Shown here one piece after another: positions 33,276 through 46,000 of a stretch of 64,000 nt of DNA (position 1 is its first letter; every line of letters begins with the position of its first letter). The notes under the pieces are model-generated. The model was not told the DNA's origin. It was given only the letters and a program-made list of their open reading frames with translations, and made no database searches. Made by a program: the position numbers and the translations under genes. The DNA comes from Haliotis asinina (taxonomy: Eukaryota; Mollusca; Gastropoda; Lepetellida; Haliotidae): positions 50,720,145 through 50,784,144 of the forward strand of contig NC_090281.1 in assembly GCF_037392515.1 (NCBI RefSeq), written 5' to 3'.

Positions 33276-35526
33276 GAACTTGAATGAAAGTACTGTATCA
33301 GAAAACAAATCCTGTCACACCAACTTGACAAGACACGTATGGAATTGCAGCCTCACCATATTGTTACACAGCTTGTACTTGACTTCATTTGGTTTCAGTT
33401 TGAAAAGTAAGAAACATCATCACTTCTTGCCCTGCCAGACATTAACCTGGTGAAACTTGAATACTCTTCAGAGAAGCACACATCTCTCTACTCAACCATA
33501 TTTACATGACTGGCGATGTGTCAGTATCACTGTGCATGTAATCAAGATGCTATATTCCTGATAAAGTAGGTAAAATGTCACTATCCTATCATAACAACAG
33601 TATTTCGTATCTAAGGCCAGACCAGTTTTATTTCTTGTTTTTATGGATCTGCCTGTCATATTTTTCAAGAATAAGAAAAAAATGGAGAATTAATTTTTCC
33701 TGCTCAAAAAAATATCTTAATGTTTTATTGGCCAAAAATGTAAACTTACAAGAAGGTTTTTAGATTTTTTTGTCTGATATACACTTCATAAATTGCTCAG
33801 AGTAAAATATGTTTAAATGCTTGAGTGTTCAGAAGGAATGTTACTGTAACAGGTGATTTGGTTATATCTTTTTCCTCCTGCTTTAGGTTTTTGGAGGACA
33901 AAAATCTCTAACACAAGAAATAAAATTGGCCTAGACAAAACCAAAAAAAAAAGATGCATCCACTAAAATATGAAATGAAGCATCACAGGGAAGAGAAATA
34001 AACTTTGTCATGAACTCTTAAATGTTTTTAGATTGTGCTTGTTTCATATGACATGAGTTACCATGGTAACTAGAGATTGTATCTGTCATGTCTTTTATAA
34101 AAACTGTGAACTATTATTCCTTCTAAGTCTACTTAATTACCTAGGGAGGTTGTTAAACTTAAGTTTTCATTTGTTTCCTGTAAGAGACATTTGGATTTTG
34201 AATGTTTTTTCTTCTCTTTGTGAAATGAAGAAAAGTCTAATTTCCTCTTGATTTAGTGAAACCTCAATGGTCTAGATCATGATGTGAACTGATGTGTGTA
34301 ATTAAGATTAGGAGTATTATCAATTAAGAGTATTATTATAATGAACAAGTATTGCACAAACAAAATTTATTTATTTATTATAGTCATTTAATGATCAAGA
34401 AATTTGTCAATCCTGCTGGCTAGGAGAGTGCCAGCATTCCACTTTATCTTGGGATTAAACTCGAGTCTTTCCAGCGTGCATCTGATACAAGTAAATTAGA
34501 CTGGGAATGTTCAACCATGCTTCAAGGTATTTCATTGATTCATCTCTCCCAACTTCCAAAACTTAACTTAAATACTGAAATATTGGCTTCTGCTTCCTGG
34601 AACACTGAACTGCAGCAGGTTAACTGTGCTCAGAATCTGGAGCACCAAATGGCAGGCAATATTCTCCAGAAACATTTCATCCAGAGCGCTACACTGTTTT
34701 AACTGTGCTCAGAATCTGGAGGTCCAGTAGGCAGGCGGAATCCTCCACAAACTCTTCAAGATTGACACAATGGTTGTTTCTTTGTGAGCTGTTTCCTTGA
34801 TGCAGTTATTGCCTTACTCTACTCTTTTGTTGATGAAGTCATCACCTTGCTATACTTCCATGTTGGACAGAGCTGGTTGCTTTCATGGGAACTGACTCAT
34901 ACCTGTTGGCATTAGCTTTGTTTGTGTACATATGGAATAAAAGGAATTTTTTTGTTACAGTTGGCTTCCTTCATATATGTACGATATTAATTACAGCAAG
35001 GTTAGGCTATAGACGGGCTATTCTCTGTGTGGTTATCATATTCAACAGGCCACTCTATTGATATCAAATGTCTCAAAATTTATCCAACAATATACATAGA
35101 GACAAACTACACAATTATTTGTGAAATACCTGTTATCTTTTGACTTGTTACAAATATGCTAATTAGACCTCATATTTTGCTTGTCCTATTGTTTAAACAA
35201 ACCAGTTACAAGACATGATAGCCATGAGTGCTGTATAACTTGAGTGCTGTATAACTTGAGTGCTGTATTACTTTCATCAGTAACACATACTAAAATCACA
35301 CAATGCTAGCTTCAATTGATTGCATGTTCTGTCCACTGTCATGATCAAACTATGAAGTACTAATAAGTTTCTTTAATGTCTCTGTCCTGTCACAACAATG
35401 ATGATAATGCATACAAGAAAATATCAATGAACGTTTCTGAACATGCTAAAATAGCAATTCTGGATATTGATGTAGCTCAACTCGAATGGAGCTCGAGAAG
35501 CTTATGAATGGAAGTAGAATGTCATA

Positions 35527-36356
35527 TACTGAGTCAAAAAAGAAACCTCACATTCTTTCTTCAGGGCACTATAAAAGAACAAGTGATGGTACGATGGTTA
35601 AATTGTTATTATTTCATTGCTGAGATCTGTGTGATGTACTCGATACACTGACAGTGCGCCACAATCAGTTCCATTAGGCTTCACAGCCATTCCAAAACAT
35701 GGGTACACAGAATGTCAAGTCACAATATGAATGTCAAGAATGGAGACTGGCAGCCCGCAACTGATTTCGAATGGTCTGTGAGGATAGTCGACTTCTAACC
35801 ATCTCAGCCCTGGTTCGTGTAGCCGGCTGTAATCTGTCACATAGGTGACGTAGGACGATTTGACGGTCTTCAGCTAGTGGTGTCACATGTGGACGACCCA
35901 ACCTTGAGTGATCAGAAGCGGTGCCAGTTTGTTGTAGACAACCTCGCAAGTCATACACAGTAAAACGGCTGCATCCCATTGGTATTGCGATGTCAATAAC
36001 TGATCTTCATGCTTGCAACTTGCCAACGGCACGTTCACTTTGCACATTTGACAATCATGGCATTTAAAGTACCGTTAGAACTGTGGTTTAAGTGTTTTTT
36101 TCAATTCTTGAGGCCAATGCACGCAATTGAAGAAAACCTTGATGCGAAGATCACGTGATTGACTGCATGTGCAAAACCTGATTTGGCACTAACGTCATTT
36201 GCATGACGAATGGATGGATTTGAGTGGGTTTTGCTAATATTTTTCTAGAGTCGAAAGATAGGGATCCAATTTCAGATATATAGATGTGTCATCAGCAAAA
36301 AATCATTTATTATTTTTAAAAATTACATTTTGTGAAGTTTCGTTTTTACCTCAGTA
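35527..36356 (-). mobile_element. Tc1/mariner-type deletion derivative with TIRs and TA target duplication
   Basis: The ends TACTGAGTCAAAAAAGAAAC and, in reverse complement, TACTGAGGTAAAAACGAAAC form terminal inverted repeats of about 27 bp flanked by TA (35525-35526 and 36357-36358). At 830 bp it is shorter than an autonomous Tc1 element (~1.3 kb or more). It keeps only the DNA-binding part of the transposase. Confidence 0.85.
35734..35979 (-). pseudogene. Tc1-like transposase, N-terminal helix-turn-helix part only
   Basis: About 81 codons read through FTVYDLRGCLQQTGTASDH, RLGRPHVTPLAEDRQIVLRH and SSQTIRNQLRAASLHS. These correspond to the paired-like helix-turn-helix region with the GRP(R/H)VT linker of Tc1/mariner transposases. 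The frame stops before any DDE catalytic motif, and none is found in the rest of the 830-bp element. The codons directly upstream (VIDIAIPMGCS) are in the same frame, so the original start lay further up. Confidence 0.75.
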
Positions 36357-37429
36357 TAGTTTGACCTCTGATTACCTCATGGAGTAAGCATGGAATTAGA
36401 TCTCAAATGGGGTTCTCAGCAAGAAAGAGTGCAAGAAAATGGTTCTGAACAGATTGCCTGGACAAAGACAGTCTCAACTTTACCTTGTTTAGGAAGTAGC
36501 AGAGTCATCAAGAATGTTACAGTGAGTGATTTTTGTATTATTATCATACTAACATTTGTATATCCAACTCTGCACTTGTTTTTTCTTCCTGGATCACTGG
36601 ATGTCAATCTCCAAGGCATGTGTTATCAATCTCAACTATATTGACATGCTTAGAGTGCCAACACTACATTTTATTCCTTGTCATCTGGTTAGAGATGGAA
36701 GGAATTTGCAAACCTTTGTTGTTCGCAGTACTTAGTGAAGTATTTAGCTGGTATTAAGTTAGTGTCTTCTCTTCTTCAAAGTGATGACATTAACTGACGT
36801 AAAAAATAACATGTTTAATTCTGAAAATATTCAGCATGTAGCTACTGTGGAGTCTAACACTAGAAAAACAACCAGGTTAGAGGGGTCGTCTCAAACGCAA
36901 CACCAGAACGGTATCCTCATTGCATCTACATCCTTATAAAAACAAATTCACATCTCACTGCACATCAATCAAGTATTGTGTTACCTCTAAAATAATGAGT
37001 TTGAGCTAAAAGAAGGTCAACACACACAAGATATTGTAGGCGATCTCAATGGTAAGCGAAATGAGGGCAAGCTGTGTTGCAGACAGTGGTTGGGGTCAGG
37101 CTTGGGGATTGAGATATCAACTAACATAAGATAATCCTTTAGGGGAATTGAACTGGGGAAGTATCCATTTACACATCTTTGTAGAGTGGTCAGGCACCTT
37201 TATATTTTAAGAAATTTAATATGATGGCTTATTTAAGCCTTTCTATAGTTATACTATTATACATATCTCAACATAAACATTATAAAAGGAAAACAAGTTA
37301 GATGGATTTACTCCCATTGTGCCCACTTTTGGAAATGGGCAGTGTTAAAACAACTGGAATTAGGGTATAGTCTGTATCAGGGTAGTGGGTAGTGGGTAGT
37401 GGTATGCTGTATGGTATATGGTATTTTCT

Positions 37430-37621
37430 TCAGCTTTTTACATGTTCACTGTCATCAGACTGTAGACCACATTTCTCCACCTTCCTCCTGATACACTTAC
37501 CAAAATGAAAGAAACATCCTTTCAACTGGCAGTTGGATAATGCAGTTCTTAAGGCAATTTGAGCAGCACTCTCAGAGCCAGTAAACATGAAGTACTTTAG
37601 TGCTTGGACCCTGTGTGTCTT
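37430..37621 (-). pseudogene. Mutator-like (MULE) transposase fragment
   Basis: About 64 codons include SAAQIALRTALSNCQLKGCF, then FHFGKCIRRKVEKCGLQ. This fits the conserved C-x2-H block of MULE transposases (pattern AA..A....F.....GC.FH....I.RKV...GL), which lies between the second D and the E of the catalytic triad. The frame is closed on both sides and no flanking transposase sequence is visible, so it is a relic. An unrelated protein with the same pattern is possible. Confidence 0.5.
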
Positions 37622-39381
37622 CAATGTACTGAACTAAGCCCTGACAATGAATAATGAGGTTTCATCATATATATAAATATACATGACTGTGTCATTTGTT
37701 AGTGTTCTCCAATTTGTTCTGGAACATTCTCACCAATTTATTCAGACTTGTGATCAAGGCGTCACTGGGTTTATATATTATCATTTGTTGATGTGATCAC
37801 TAATGTATTGTCACCACACTTACCTTGAATGAATGGTTTATGCCCATGAAGATCCCATTAGTGACGTAGAGAAAGATAGAAATGCACAGATTTGTTTTAT
37901 GGGAGCATACGTAGACCAGTTTTCACATACATGTAGTTGTCTATTTTTAACAGAAGTGCATTATGGGTAAAAGACATGAGGGATATAAATGTATCTAATG
38001 ATGGGTAATTACAGTAATAACTTGGCAGAAATGATTTCTTACATTACTTAAATATGGACAATATAACATGAAGTCAAGTTCATCTCCCATTGTCTTCTTA
38101 CACAATGTACATAATCTTTCTCCTTTAATAGTATTACTTCATCCCCCCTGTTTCTATTGTGAGTTTATGGTTATAAGTTCTGATATAGGTAAGACATGTG
38201 TTCATTTAATGGAAGGTGTAATAGATAACTGGAGAGATAACTTAAACACATTGTTATAGTGGCCAATAGTAGATTTTGATTTGCACTTACATTACATTTA
38301 CCTTGAAACAGGCTGTTAATAATCCAGTATTCCAGTATTGTTCTACGGGTGACTGCATTTTGTTGTTTATAGAAAAATGGCCACAGTGGGATTAAACTGT
38401 TAGATGTTAATCACAATATGGCACATATTCAGCACACAAAAAGTCACACAGAATATCTTTAAGATGACCCTTCATGCTTGTATGCATCACATGCATTTCT
38501 TGCCAGGTAAGTCAATTGTCTGTCGTCATTCCTGGCCATGTGACCCAATTGTCATTTTGCCTGATTTTACAAGTAAACTTGTTTTTCTGGATATCCTATT
38601 ACGCATTCCACTGAACGCTCAGTTAGGCCAAAGTGGGTTATTTCAACATATGCTATTTGCCATTGTGTAAATTTGAGCCGTATAGAGTAAGAGCCTAAAA
38701 CAGTTTGTTCTCTATTTCCGACAGTACTTTAGTTGATGTGTAGAGATCTGTTCTTTCGGGGTCGTGTTTGAATCCCAGGTTTGGCCATTATGATTGCTAG
38801 TTATCACTTCATACAAATTAAAACCATTTTCCATTAGCACTCAGTTTCATCCAACATTAAACTGACATCTGAAATGCTGATTAGGCAAATCTTGTGACTG
38901 GCAGTGGCTACTGTCAAATACCAAATGTCATCACCGCTATTTTGTCCTCTTGCTCCCAACAGAATTTGTTTCTTAAGATAAGCAGGACTGGGTATTCTTT
39001 AGCACTGACATTCCATATTCAGTTCACTCACTTCCTTGTCCATAGAGACCATCACAACTTGTAGGGTCTCGGAAGAGATGAAGAGTGGAAAGCATCAATG
39101 AACACTTTATTCGATACACCTAATACAAAATATGTGTAAATGAAATTGTAAAGTATATTCTTAATAATGAATCCAGCTACATAAACAGAAACAATCAAGT
39201 CACCTTGTAGGTCGTTGTGGTATGATGGTACACTATCAAATACTCACTGCGCCTGGCCCCCAAAATCCACCTTGCCTTGACAAGCAAGTATAGTTTTCTG
39301 GGGAGTCACTACATAGCTCATCAGGTGTATTGAGAGATAAATGTGTAATATCATCATCAGTTCCCTCTTAGTGTTTGTGGC

Positions 39382-39545
39382 GGTAGGGTAGCCTAGTGGT
39401 TAAAGCGTTCGCTTGTCCCACCGAAGACCCGGGTTTGATTTCCCTCATGGGTACAATGTGTGAAGCCTATTTTCTGGTGTCCCCTGCCGTGATATTGCTG
39501 GAATATTGCTAGAAGTGGCATAAAACTAAACTCACTCACTCACTC
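39382..39545 (+). mobile_element. tRNA-headed SINE, near full length
   Basis: GGTAGCCTAGTGGTTAAAGC (A box), ACCCGGGTTTGATTTCCC (B box), CATGGGTACAATGTGTGAAG, GGTGTCCCCTGCCGTGATAT, TGCTGGAATATTGCTAGAAG, TGGCATAAAACTAAAC and ACTCACTCACTC. This is the best copy of the family in the window and serves as reference. Confidence 0.92.
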
Positions 39546-39929
39546 TTAGTGTTTGTGCATAACGCAAGACAAATCTTATGGGTAACAACTTTTTGGGTTA
39601 TTTTCACGTTTCTCGGCTAGTTCATCAGGTTGAATAATGAAATAGTCATCATCATTTTGGAGTTTAATGTGAACAGTACAGTATATTCATATTTATGTAC
39701 AGGAAGCCAGTTATGTAGGTAAGAATATACAAGAACAAGGGAAAAAGGAGATATAGTTAAGTATGTACAAACAATGAGGTGAGATGAAAAAGGGGACAAA
39801 AATGAAAGGAAGGGTCTGCTTTAACAATAAGGACAAGGGTACGTTTACATAGAGGAGTGGTTACAGAGTCTATGACTAGGGAGGTAAACCCCTTGATCCC
39901 TGCTCATCTCTGGCAATAGTGAATGAGTG

Positions 39930-40190
39930 AGTTTAGTTTTACGCTGCACTCAGCAATATTCCAGCTGTATGGCGGCGGTCTGTAAATAATTGAGTCTGGA
40001 CCAAACAATTCAGTGATCTACAACATAAGCATCGATCGGCCCAATTGGGACCTGATGACGTGTCAACCAAGTCAGCAGGTCTGACCACCTGATCCCGTTA
40101 GTCGCCTCTTATGACAGGCATAGTCACCTTTTATGCCAAGCATGGGTTGCTGAGGGCCTGTTCTACCCCGGGACCTGCCACTAATCGTTT
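39930..40190 (+). mobile_element. Long abalone-type SINE, near full length
   Basis: GAGTGAGTTTAGTTTTACGC, AGCAATATTCCAGCTGTATG, GGCGGTCTGTAAATAATTGA, AGCATCGATCGGCCCAATTG, GTCAACCAAGTCAGCAGG, GTTAGTCGCCTCTTATGACA, CAAGCATGGGTTGCTGAGGG and TCTACCCCGGGACC. Read in this direction the shared SINE tail comes first, so the element is probably transcribed from the minus strand. Confidence 0.92.
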
Positions 40191-40465
40191 TATGTTGATT
40201 GACACAAAGAGTTTTCTTTTGCGCCTGTTACTGATGTTGGAATCCAGGATGTGAGTGTCTTGCCAGTTGATTGAGTGATCTGTATTTCTGACGGTGTGCT
40301 CTGAGAGAGTAGACTTAAGATCTGTTTTTCAAATGAAATTTTATGTTCGTTAAGTCTTATGTTATATTTATAATTAAGGGGCCAGAAAGTTTCTCCAATA
40401 TAACTTTTTCCACCATCACAACTAATTTTGTAGATACATCCTCAGGGATTGGTTATCAAGTACCA

Positions 40466-40612
40466 AAGTGAGTGAATTTAGGGCCTTCTAGCAATATTCC
40501 TGCAATATTAATATCAGAAGGGGACACCAGAAATGGGCCTCATACACTGTACGTATGAAGGGAATCAACCCTGCTTCCTCGGTGTGACAAGCAAACACTT
40601 GCCATCAAGTAC
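40466..40612 (-). mobile_element. tRNA-headed SINE, diverged
   Basis: AGTGAGTGAATTTAGGGCC, AGCAATATTCCTGCAATATT, GGGACACCAGAAATGGGCCT, GGAATCAACCCTGC and TGTGACAAGCAAACACTTGC follow the family in reverse. Confidence 0.75.
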
Positions 40613-41050
40613 CAGAGAGCCTTAATTGTTAATAAGTGTACATTTCCATGTACCATACTTATATTGTTGTTCTCATTGCTGAATATTGCCTTACAACCAC
40701 TAGAATCGGAAATAATAACATCATAATATAATAGTTTCATTGCACTTACCAAGATTGGCTCGAATGATAGATTTGGAACAAAGATTATGTCGACACAAGG
40801 GCCCTGTTCCATAAAGAAATGTCACTGCTGAGATGATTGTTCAGATGATGATGTTCAGACCAAATACAGAACGTTCATTCAAAAGAATAACAAGTTTTAA
40901 AAATACAAAGAAACAAATTCCATTTGAGTTTTTGCGGAGAGGGACAATAGCTGGAGAAATTGTGGGTAATGACCACTCAAATCGGTGATGACACCAGGTG
41001 TTCCAGAAAAGGACCAGCATGTTGTAACATTAAGATTGCTTTGTGGAAGG

Positions 41051-41177
41051 GTGGTGGGGTAGCCTAGTTGTTAAAGTGTCCGCTCATCATGTCGAAGGCC
41101 TGGGTTTGATTCTCCACACATGTACAATAAGTGACACCCATTTCTGGTGTAAGGCACCTCTCACTCACTCACTCACA
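41051..41177 (+). mobile_element. tRNA-headed SINE with a deleted middle
   Basis: GGTGGGGTAGCCTAGTTGTT, CCTGGGTTTGATTCTCC and GTGACACCCATTTCTGGTGT are followed almost directly by CTCACTCACTCACTCAC. The ATATTGCTGGAATATTGC block is missing. Confidence 0.85.
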
Positions 41178-41260
41178 ACCCAAAATAATAGAACCTGCAA
41201 CCAAGTACATCAAGATATTAGTTTACATGTACTGATACAGGGTGATCAGCAACATCAACA

Positions 41261-42595
41261 CTAGCTGGCTTCAAACACGTCAGAAAACCTCAGATAGTTT
41301 CGGAATGCAGCTGGTAGCCGATTATCCAGTCTGTCAATGTTGAGGTCAATGTTGACAGGAATAGATTGGCGAATCTTTATCCTGCACAAAGCTGTCAATC
41401 TGAGTGGTGCTGAACTACACTCATGGATGAAGGCTGACAACTTTATCTTCCCCTTGTCTGACAGGTCACATTCTTCCACAGCTTCTCTGAACACCCTCAC
41501 CGACTCCTCATCCATAATGAACCCAGCCATCACCAGAAGTTTTAAAGACGTGAGGTAGTCAGGTTCAAGGTCCCGTGACAATGAAGGGAAGACTGTCCAC
41601 AATGACCTCCAGCCATCACGTTCAGGATAGACTCCATTGGCCAACAGTATGTGTATGGTTCTGACATTTACACATGCACAGGCATATTGTAAACAGTTGA
41701 AACCAGCATCATCTACTATACTGACATCAACTCCTCCAAATTTTAGGATAACCTCAACAGTCTTCCAAGAGTCAGCTTTGTCCATTCCACATGCAAAATG
41801 CAGAGCGGGTATTGATGAGTAGTTTGAACACAATCGGGATATGTTCACATTTGTCAGTTTCTTTCTAGATGTCAACAGACGCAGTCTGGCCTTCAAGCCA
41901 TCATCATCAACACAATCGTTGTGACCCGTGTACAAAAGGCCCACACCTTCTGGGTTGCTATTGGTGATACAGTTCTGAAGACAAACACCACACAGCACCA
42001 TCGGGTCAGAGCCAGCTTCTAGTAATAGTCTGATCAGTTCCGGTTCTGTACATGTTGTTGCCTGCACCAATGGAGAGGCATATTCAATATTTTGGTGGTT
42101 CACGTCGGCACCAGATTTAATCAACACACAAGCTACAGCCATGTGTCCCTTTTCACAAGCATGCATGAGAGCTGTGTCACCATTTTGGTCCCAAACATCG
42201 ACAGCACAACCCTCCTGAAGGAGGCATTGGACCATCTCTGCTGACCCGGATCTGCTTGCTTGGATCAACGGCCAGAAAACAACAGGGGTGTGTGAGTAGT
42301 TTGGAATCGGCCGAAATATTTTACTTACATCCACCCCATGGGATATGAACAGTTTCAACATTTCTGTGTCTCCCAGCATGCATGCTGTTGTGAGAGGCAC
42401 AACATAGTCTTGTTTCTCTGGACCTGTGTGTGTCTCTAAGTAGTCTCGAACAGCATCATGGTCTCGCTGTTTTACTGCTTCAGTCAAATCAGCGAGTTGA
42501 AGGGACCTTTCAGTTCCCCAGACGCCAGGCTTTTGGTCATACTCTGTCATCACCTCCATGTACTTTGTGACTCTCGGTACCACTGGCTGCATCAT
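41261..42595 (-). CDS. Ankyrin-repeat and SOCS-box protein (ASB-like), paralogue 1
   Basis: ASB proteins use ankyrin repeats to hold a substrate and a SOCS box to dock on Elongin B/C and Cullin 5, giving a ubiquitin ligase. The frame has 444 codons without introns. Clear ankyrin repeats lie at about 104-135 and 137-168 (GDTALMHACEKGHMAVACVL, then SGADVNHQN), with weaker ones at 66-92, 172-200, 262-296 and 298-330. The SOCS box is at about 396-436 (LTALCRIKIRQSIPV to LPAAFRNYL), with the usual L-x2-LCR and LP..(L/F).YL pattern. The first ATG follows an acceptor-like pyrimidine tract and CACAG|G at 42597/42596, so a non-coding leader exon is likely. The neighbour at 48289-49542 is its paralogue on the same strand. 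Which ASB group it belongs to cannot be told by eye. Confidence 0.88.
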   Translation of the reverse strand: MMQPVVPRVTKYMEVMTEYDQKPGVWGTERSLQLADLTEAVKQRDHDAVRDYLETHTGPEKQDYVVPLTTACMLGDTEMLKLFISHGVDVSKIFRPIPNYSHTPVVFWPLIQASRSGSAEMVQCLLQEGCAVDVWDQNGDTALMHACEKGHMAVACVLIKSGADVNHQNIEYASPLVQATTCTEPELIRLLLEAGSDPMVLCGVCLQNCITNSNPEGVGLLYTGHNDCVDDDGLKARLRLLTSRKKLTNVNISRLCSNYSSIPALHFACGMDKADSWKTVEVILKFGGVDVSIVDDAGFNCLQYACACVNVRTIHILLANGVYPERDGWRSLWTVFPSLSRDLEPDYLTSLKLLVMAGFIMDEESVRVFREAVEECDLSDKGKIKLSAFIHECSSAPLRLTALCRIKIRQSIPVNIDLNIDRLDNRLPAAFRNYLRFSDVFEAS

Positions 42596-42652
42596 CCTGT
42601 GACAGGAAGTGAAGAAAAGAATGCTTTAATATTCAATATTTACACATAGCAT

Positions 42653-43095
42653 TAGGAATTGGATAAAATCTCTTAACTGATGATTTGTTCATTACAACCA
42701 ATCAATCGTGAAGTTAACTGGGAAGTGTCATTTAACAAATTTTCCTGGTTGTTTGTTTTCACACAAAAAATAAAGAAAACGCATGTAGGTTTCTTTGTAT
42801 GTTTTTTCGGCAAATTGCACACAGTACAATTTAAAATTTCACATCTTTAAAGGTGACTAGAATGTTAGGAATGTAAATTTCAGGAAGTCTTTCAGATAAC
42901 TTCAGTCCTGACGTGGAACAGGCTTGTAGTGCTTATGAAATGAAACAGACAAAACCAACCTTGTGCAAACACTGTTAATGCAAGCAAGAATTCCCAAATT
43001 ATTTGAGTTCAATCAGGAGAAAACATCAGAGACTGCTTAGTCGTTCAGTCATTGTCATCGATTATTTAAATTACTCAGACAACCACTACTTACAC
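42653..43095 (+). mobile_element. Dispersed repeat family R2, second copy
   Basis: GGAATTGGATAAAATCTC, CATTACAACCAATCAATCG, TGGAACAGGCTTGTAGTGCT, TATGAAATGAAACAGACAAA, ACCTTGTGCAAACACTGTTA and CAAGAATTCCCAAATTATTT match the copy at 31293-31690. An extra block (about 42750-42870) is absent from the first copy. Confidence 0.75.
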
Positions 43096-46000
43096 ACCTG
43101 TGAAAACTAAGTTTAACTGGTCTTCAGCAACCAGTTGCAACCAAAGGCGATGAGTAAGGGGGCTTACGGAGAAAACAGACCCCCCAAAAAATCAAGAGAG
43201 CGGTCAACGCGCAGGAGATAACAGCCTCCAAACCCAGAGAAAACGGACACTGTGCTTAGAGAAAAAACAGCCAACATAGTTGCAAGGACATTATCAGATT
43301 ATATATATCCTAAATAACAGCTATTGATTTGAAGATTGATTGACTGTTTCAATAGTCACAATGAACAAACAAATTTGATTGATTGTTTATTTTACAGGTA
43401 AGATCAGGTAGTTCATGAAAGAGAAGAAGGATAATAAGGTAGTGTTTATATTGACGAGTGGGTTAGTAATAATAATTTAAACTTTAGTTCTTGTTCAGTT
43501 TAAAAGATTTGAATTTAATTTCTAGTTTTATATTTATATTTGCGATAAACTGGTTATTCCACCGTTCCTCAGGTGTTTATAACATACCATCACTTATCAT
43601 GAAATTATAACTTGTTTTTGTCACGATATGACTGAAATATTGCCTGTGTGACTTACAATTCAGGTCAAGATATCCAATCACACCACTACTCCCTGTGTGC
43701 TGGCGGATGTGAGAGAGAGAAAACATACTTTCACTGCCAACGGCTGAGTAATGATAACATGTTCTTCGGTGTGTTTATTCAATAATTAATTGCTGACAGG
43801 TGAAGGCAAAAGCCCGAAATAATCCTTTCCAGTCATCTGCTGCAATTGTTGTCACCACACGTCCATAACTATGTCAGTCAGTGGAATGTCTACTTTATGC
43901 TCGATTATTAATCCACCACTGTTATCTAGCTCTAATCATCTGCAGCATTATAACAGCTATAAACAAAAATAAATAAAAAATGCAGTAGTATGGCTTTGCT
44001 TTGAAATTGTTTTAAGCAAAATTCAAATGCAGGACTTCCGTGATGTGAATCAACCTCAAATTTCAGAGTGACAAAAACAAACCCTTTGATCACTTGAATA
44101 TACTACCTCATGCCTTCAAAAATTAGAACTTATGAATTAACATGATTAATTCAGAAATATGAGCATTGTTGTAATCTTTCTCATGTACTCAATATAACAG
44201 TACATTAAGTTTTAATGTTAAAGATTGAGAGGAAGGTATTACAGTCCACTAAATACTGTGATGATTTATCAACAAAAACAAATGCATGTGCTGAAACTTT
44301 TGAAGTGAAAACAATTCATTCCACTGATAAGGAATAATACTTTCAGAAATGAAAGAAACACAAAATGAATCTCTCTGGAAGTAATAGGCATTGACTGAAT
44401 TTTTATTACATGGTTCAAATCCAGAAAAAAGATCAGCACATCCTGACATGACTGAAATGTAAGATTTGTTCATATTAGAGCAAAGTAGTTGTGTATTGTG
44501 CAATTTCACTTAAGTTAGCATTAATGTTCATGTCTATCTATGTCTCTCTCCAGGCCTCACACCAAATAATGTGTGATGTAATCATCTGTATTGAGAAATT
44601 AATGGTTCAGAGTAAATGCTTTCTCATTCATCAGGTTAATGGATGTTAACTTTTGTATATTTGAACATGAATGCACAACAAAAGAACCAGGACAACAGTG
44701 GTGGAAAACTAAGAAAACAGTTAATTAGCACTAATGGGAAATGGACAAAGAGATGCCAGAAATTAATTTAGCACTGATAGGTCACGAGCACTGCTTGATA
44801 AAAGAGAAAGGCACGACAGGGGATACATAGCATTGATTTGTAATCGTAATGGACACAAAGAATACAGGTGCATTCAAAACGTATTGGAGAACACTGACAG
44901 TTGGAAGGCTTGTGTTAATATATCCACAGCTGCTGAACATTAACTATAGACCTATGAAAAAGGTTGGATAGACTTGAAGGTCTTTGTACTAGTTAGTTTA
45001 AAATTCAATCTCCTACATGCCCCTACTTTCCCTTACCTGTTGATTCCCAAGGGGAAACTAACAGTTAACTGTGGGTCAGTCTGTACAAAAATTTAACAAA
45101 GAAATGTGATAAAATTAAAAGTTGTATTCTAAAAGTATTTGTGACTATCAATACCTTAGTAATTGACTTCAGTTGTAAATGCACACTTCAAAATACAGAA
45201 GTACCAGATTCATTCACTTTGACGAAGAGTTATCCGCCCCTGTCACCTCATGATCTGAAACAAACATGATATGGGTTTAAAGTTCCATGTCAGTTATTTA
45301 AAGAGACTGAAAACAGCTTGTTTTCATTTCATGTAAAAGATACATTCATTTGGATATGACTTCAATAAGAATGTTTAAGGATACAATATTTATAGTATTG
45401 CAATAGCTGATTGCAATAGACTATCAGTATCACAGTAGTATGTTCCATATTGTATTCCCTCATTAGTCAACCCTTCAAATCATTATAAATGTATTACAGA
45501 GACAGTACAAAAGAGAACAGCAGTAAAACCAAAGAAGGTATGACACAAAAGCACTGACTGAAGCAATGAAGAGAGATGGTTATGTACGCCTGTCCACAAC
45601 AATGGGCAAGATTCTAAAGTAGGTCTAAGCTAAGTAACAAGGGTAAGAATGATGGTTGGTCTTCTTGTAATGTGAACTGAGAGACAAGAGTAAGCTCCCC
45701 TACATACGTAAGGAAAGGGTTTTTCTATAATGTTCTCTGACTCAGAATATAGCTGAACTGACATACCTAATGGGTTTGTAGTACATTCCATAACTCTGTC
45801 TATATATACAAGTCTAATTGCAGCACAAGTCTAAACCCAGATAGCATTCATAGGCAAACATTGGGCCAATGTTGGGCCAACAATGAATGTTAGCTGGGAA
45901 CATACAGCTAACCAGTGTCCTCTGCTGAATGTCAACATGGACATTGTACTACATTTGAATCATGCCTACACAATGAATCACACTTGAAGCATTCCTACTC

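Larger units (their letters stand above)
30566..35526. other. 3' UTR and intergenic DNA downstream of the RNF14-like gene
   Basis: The end of the transcript cannot be fixed. AATAAA-type signals occur at 31373 and 34935 among others. The stretch holds the R2 repeat and SINE pieces listed separately. A segment around 34398-34485 has a weak tRNA-like B-box in reverse (GAGTTTAATCCC), too weak to call. No gene is recognised. Confidence 0.6.
36357..41260. other. Intergenic region with scattered mobile elements
   Basis: It holds the Mutator-like transposase fragment and four SINE copies, all listed separately. The remainder is AT-rich with no open frame that I can relate to a protein family. Confidence 0.6.

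Noticed and set aside
38740-38790. Plus-strand tRNA-like motif (GTGTTTGAATCCC)
   Set aside because: Only a B-box-like string is present; no A box or tail is visible.
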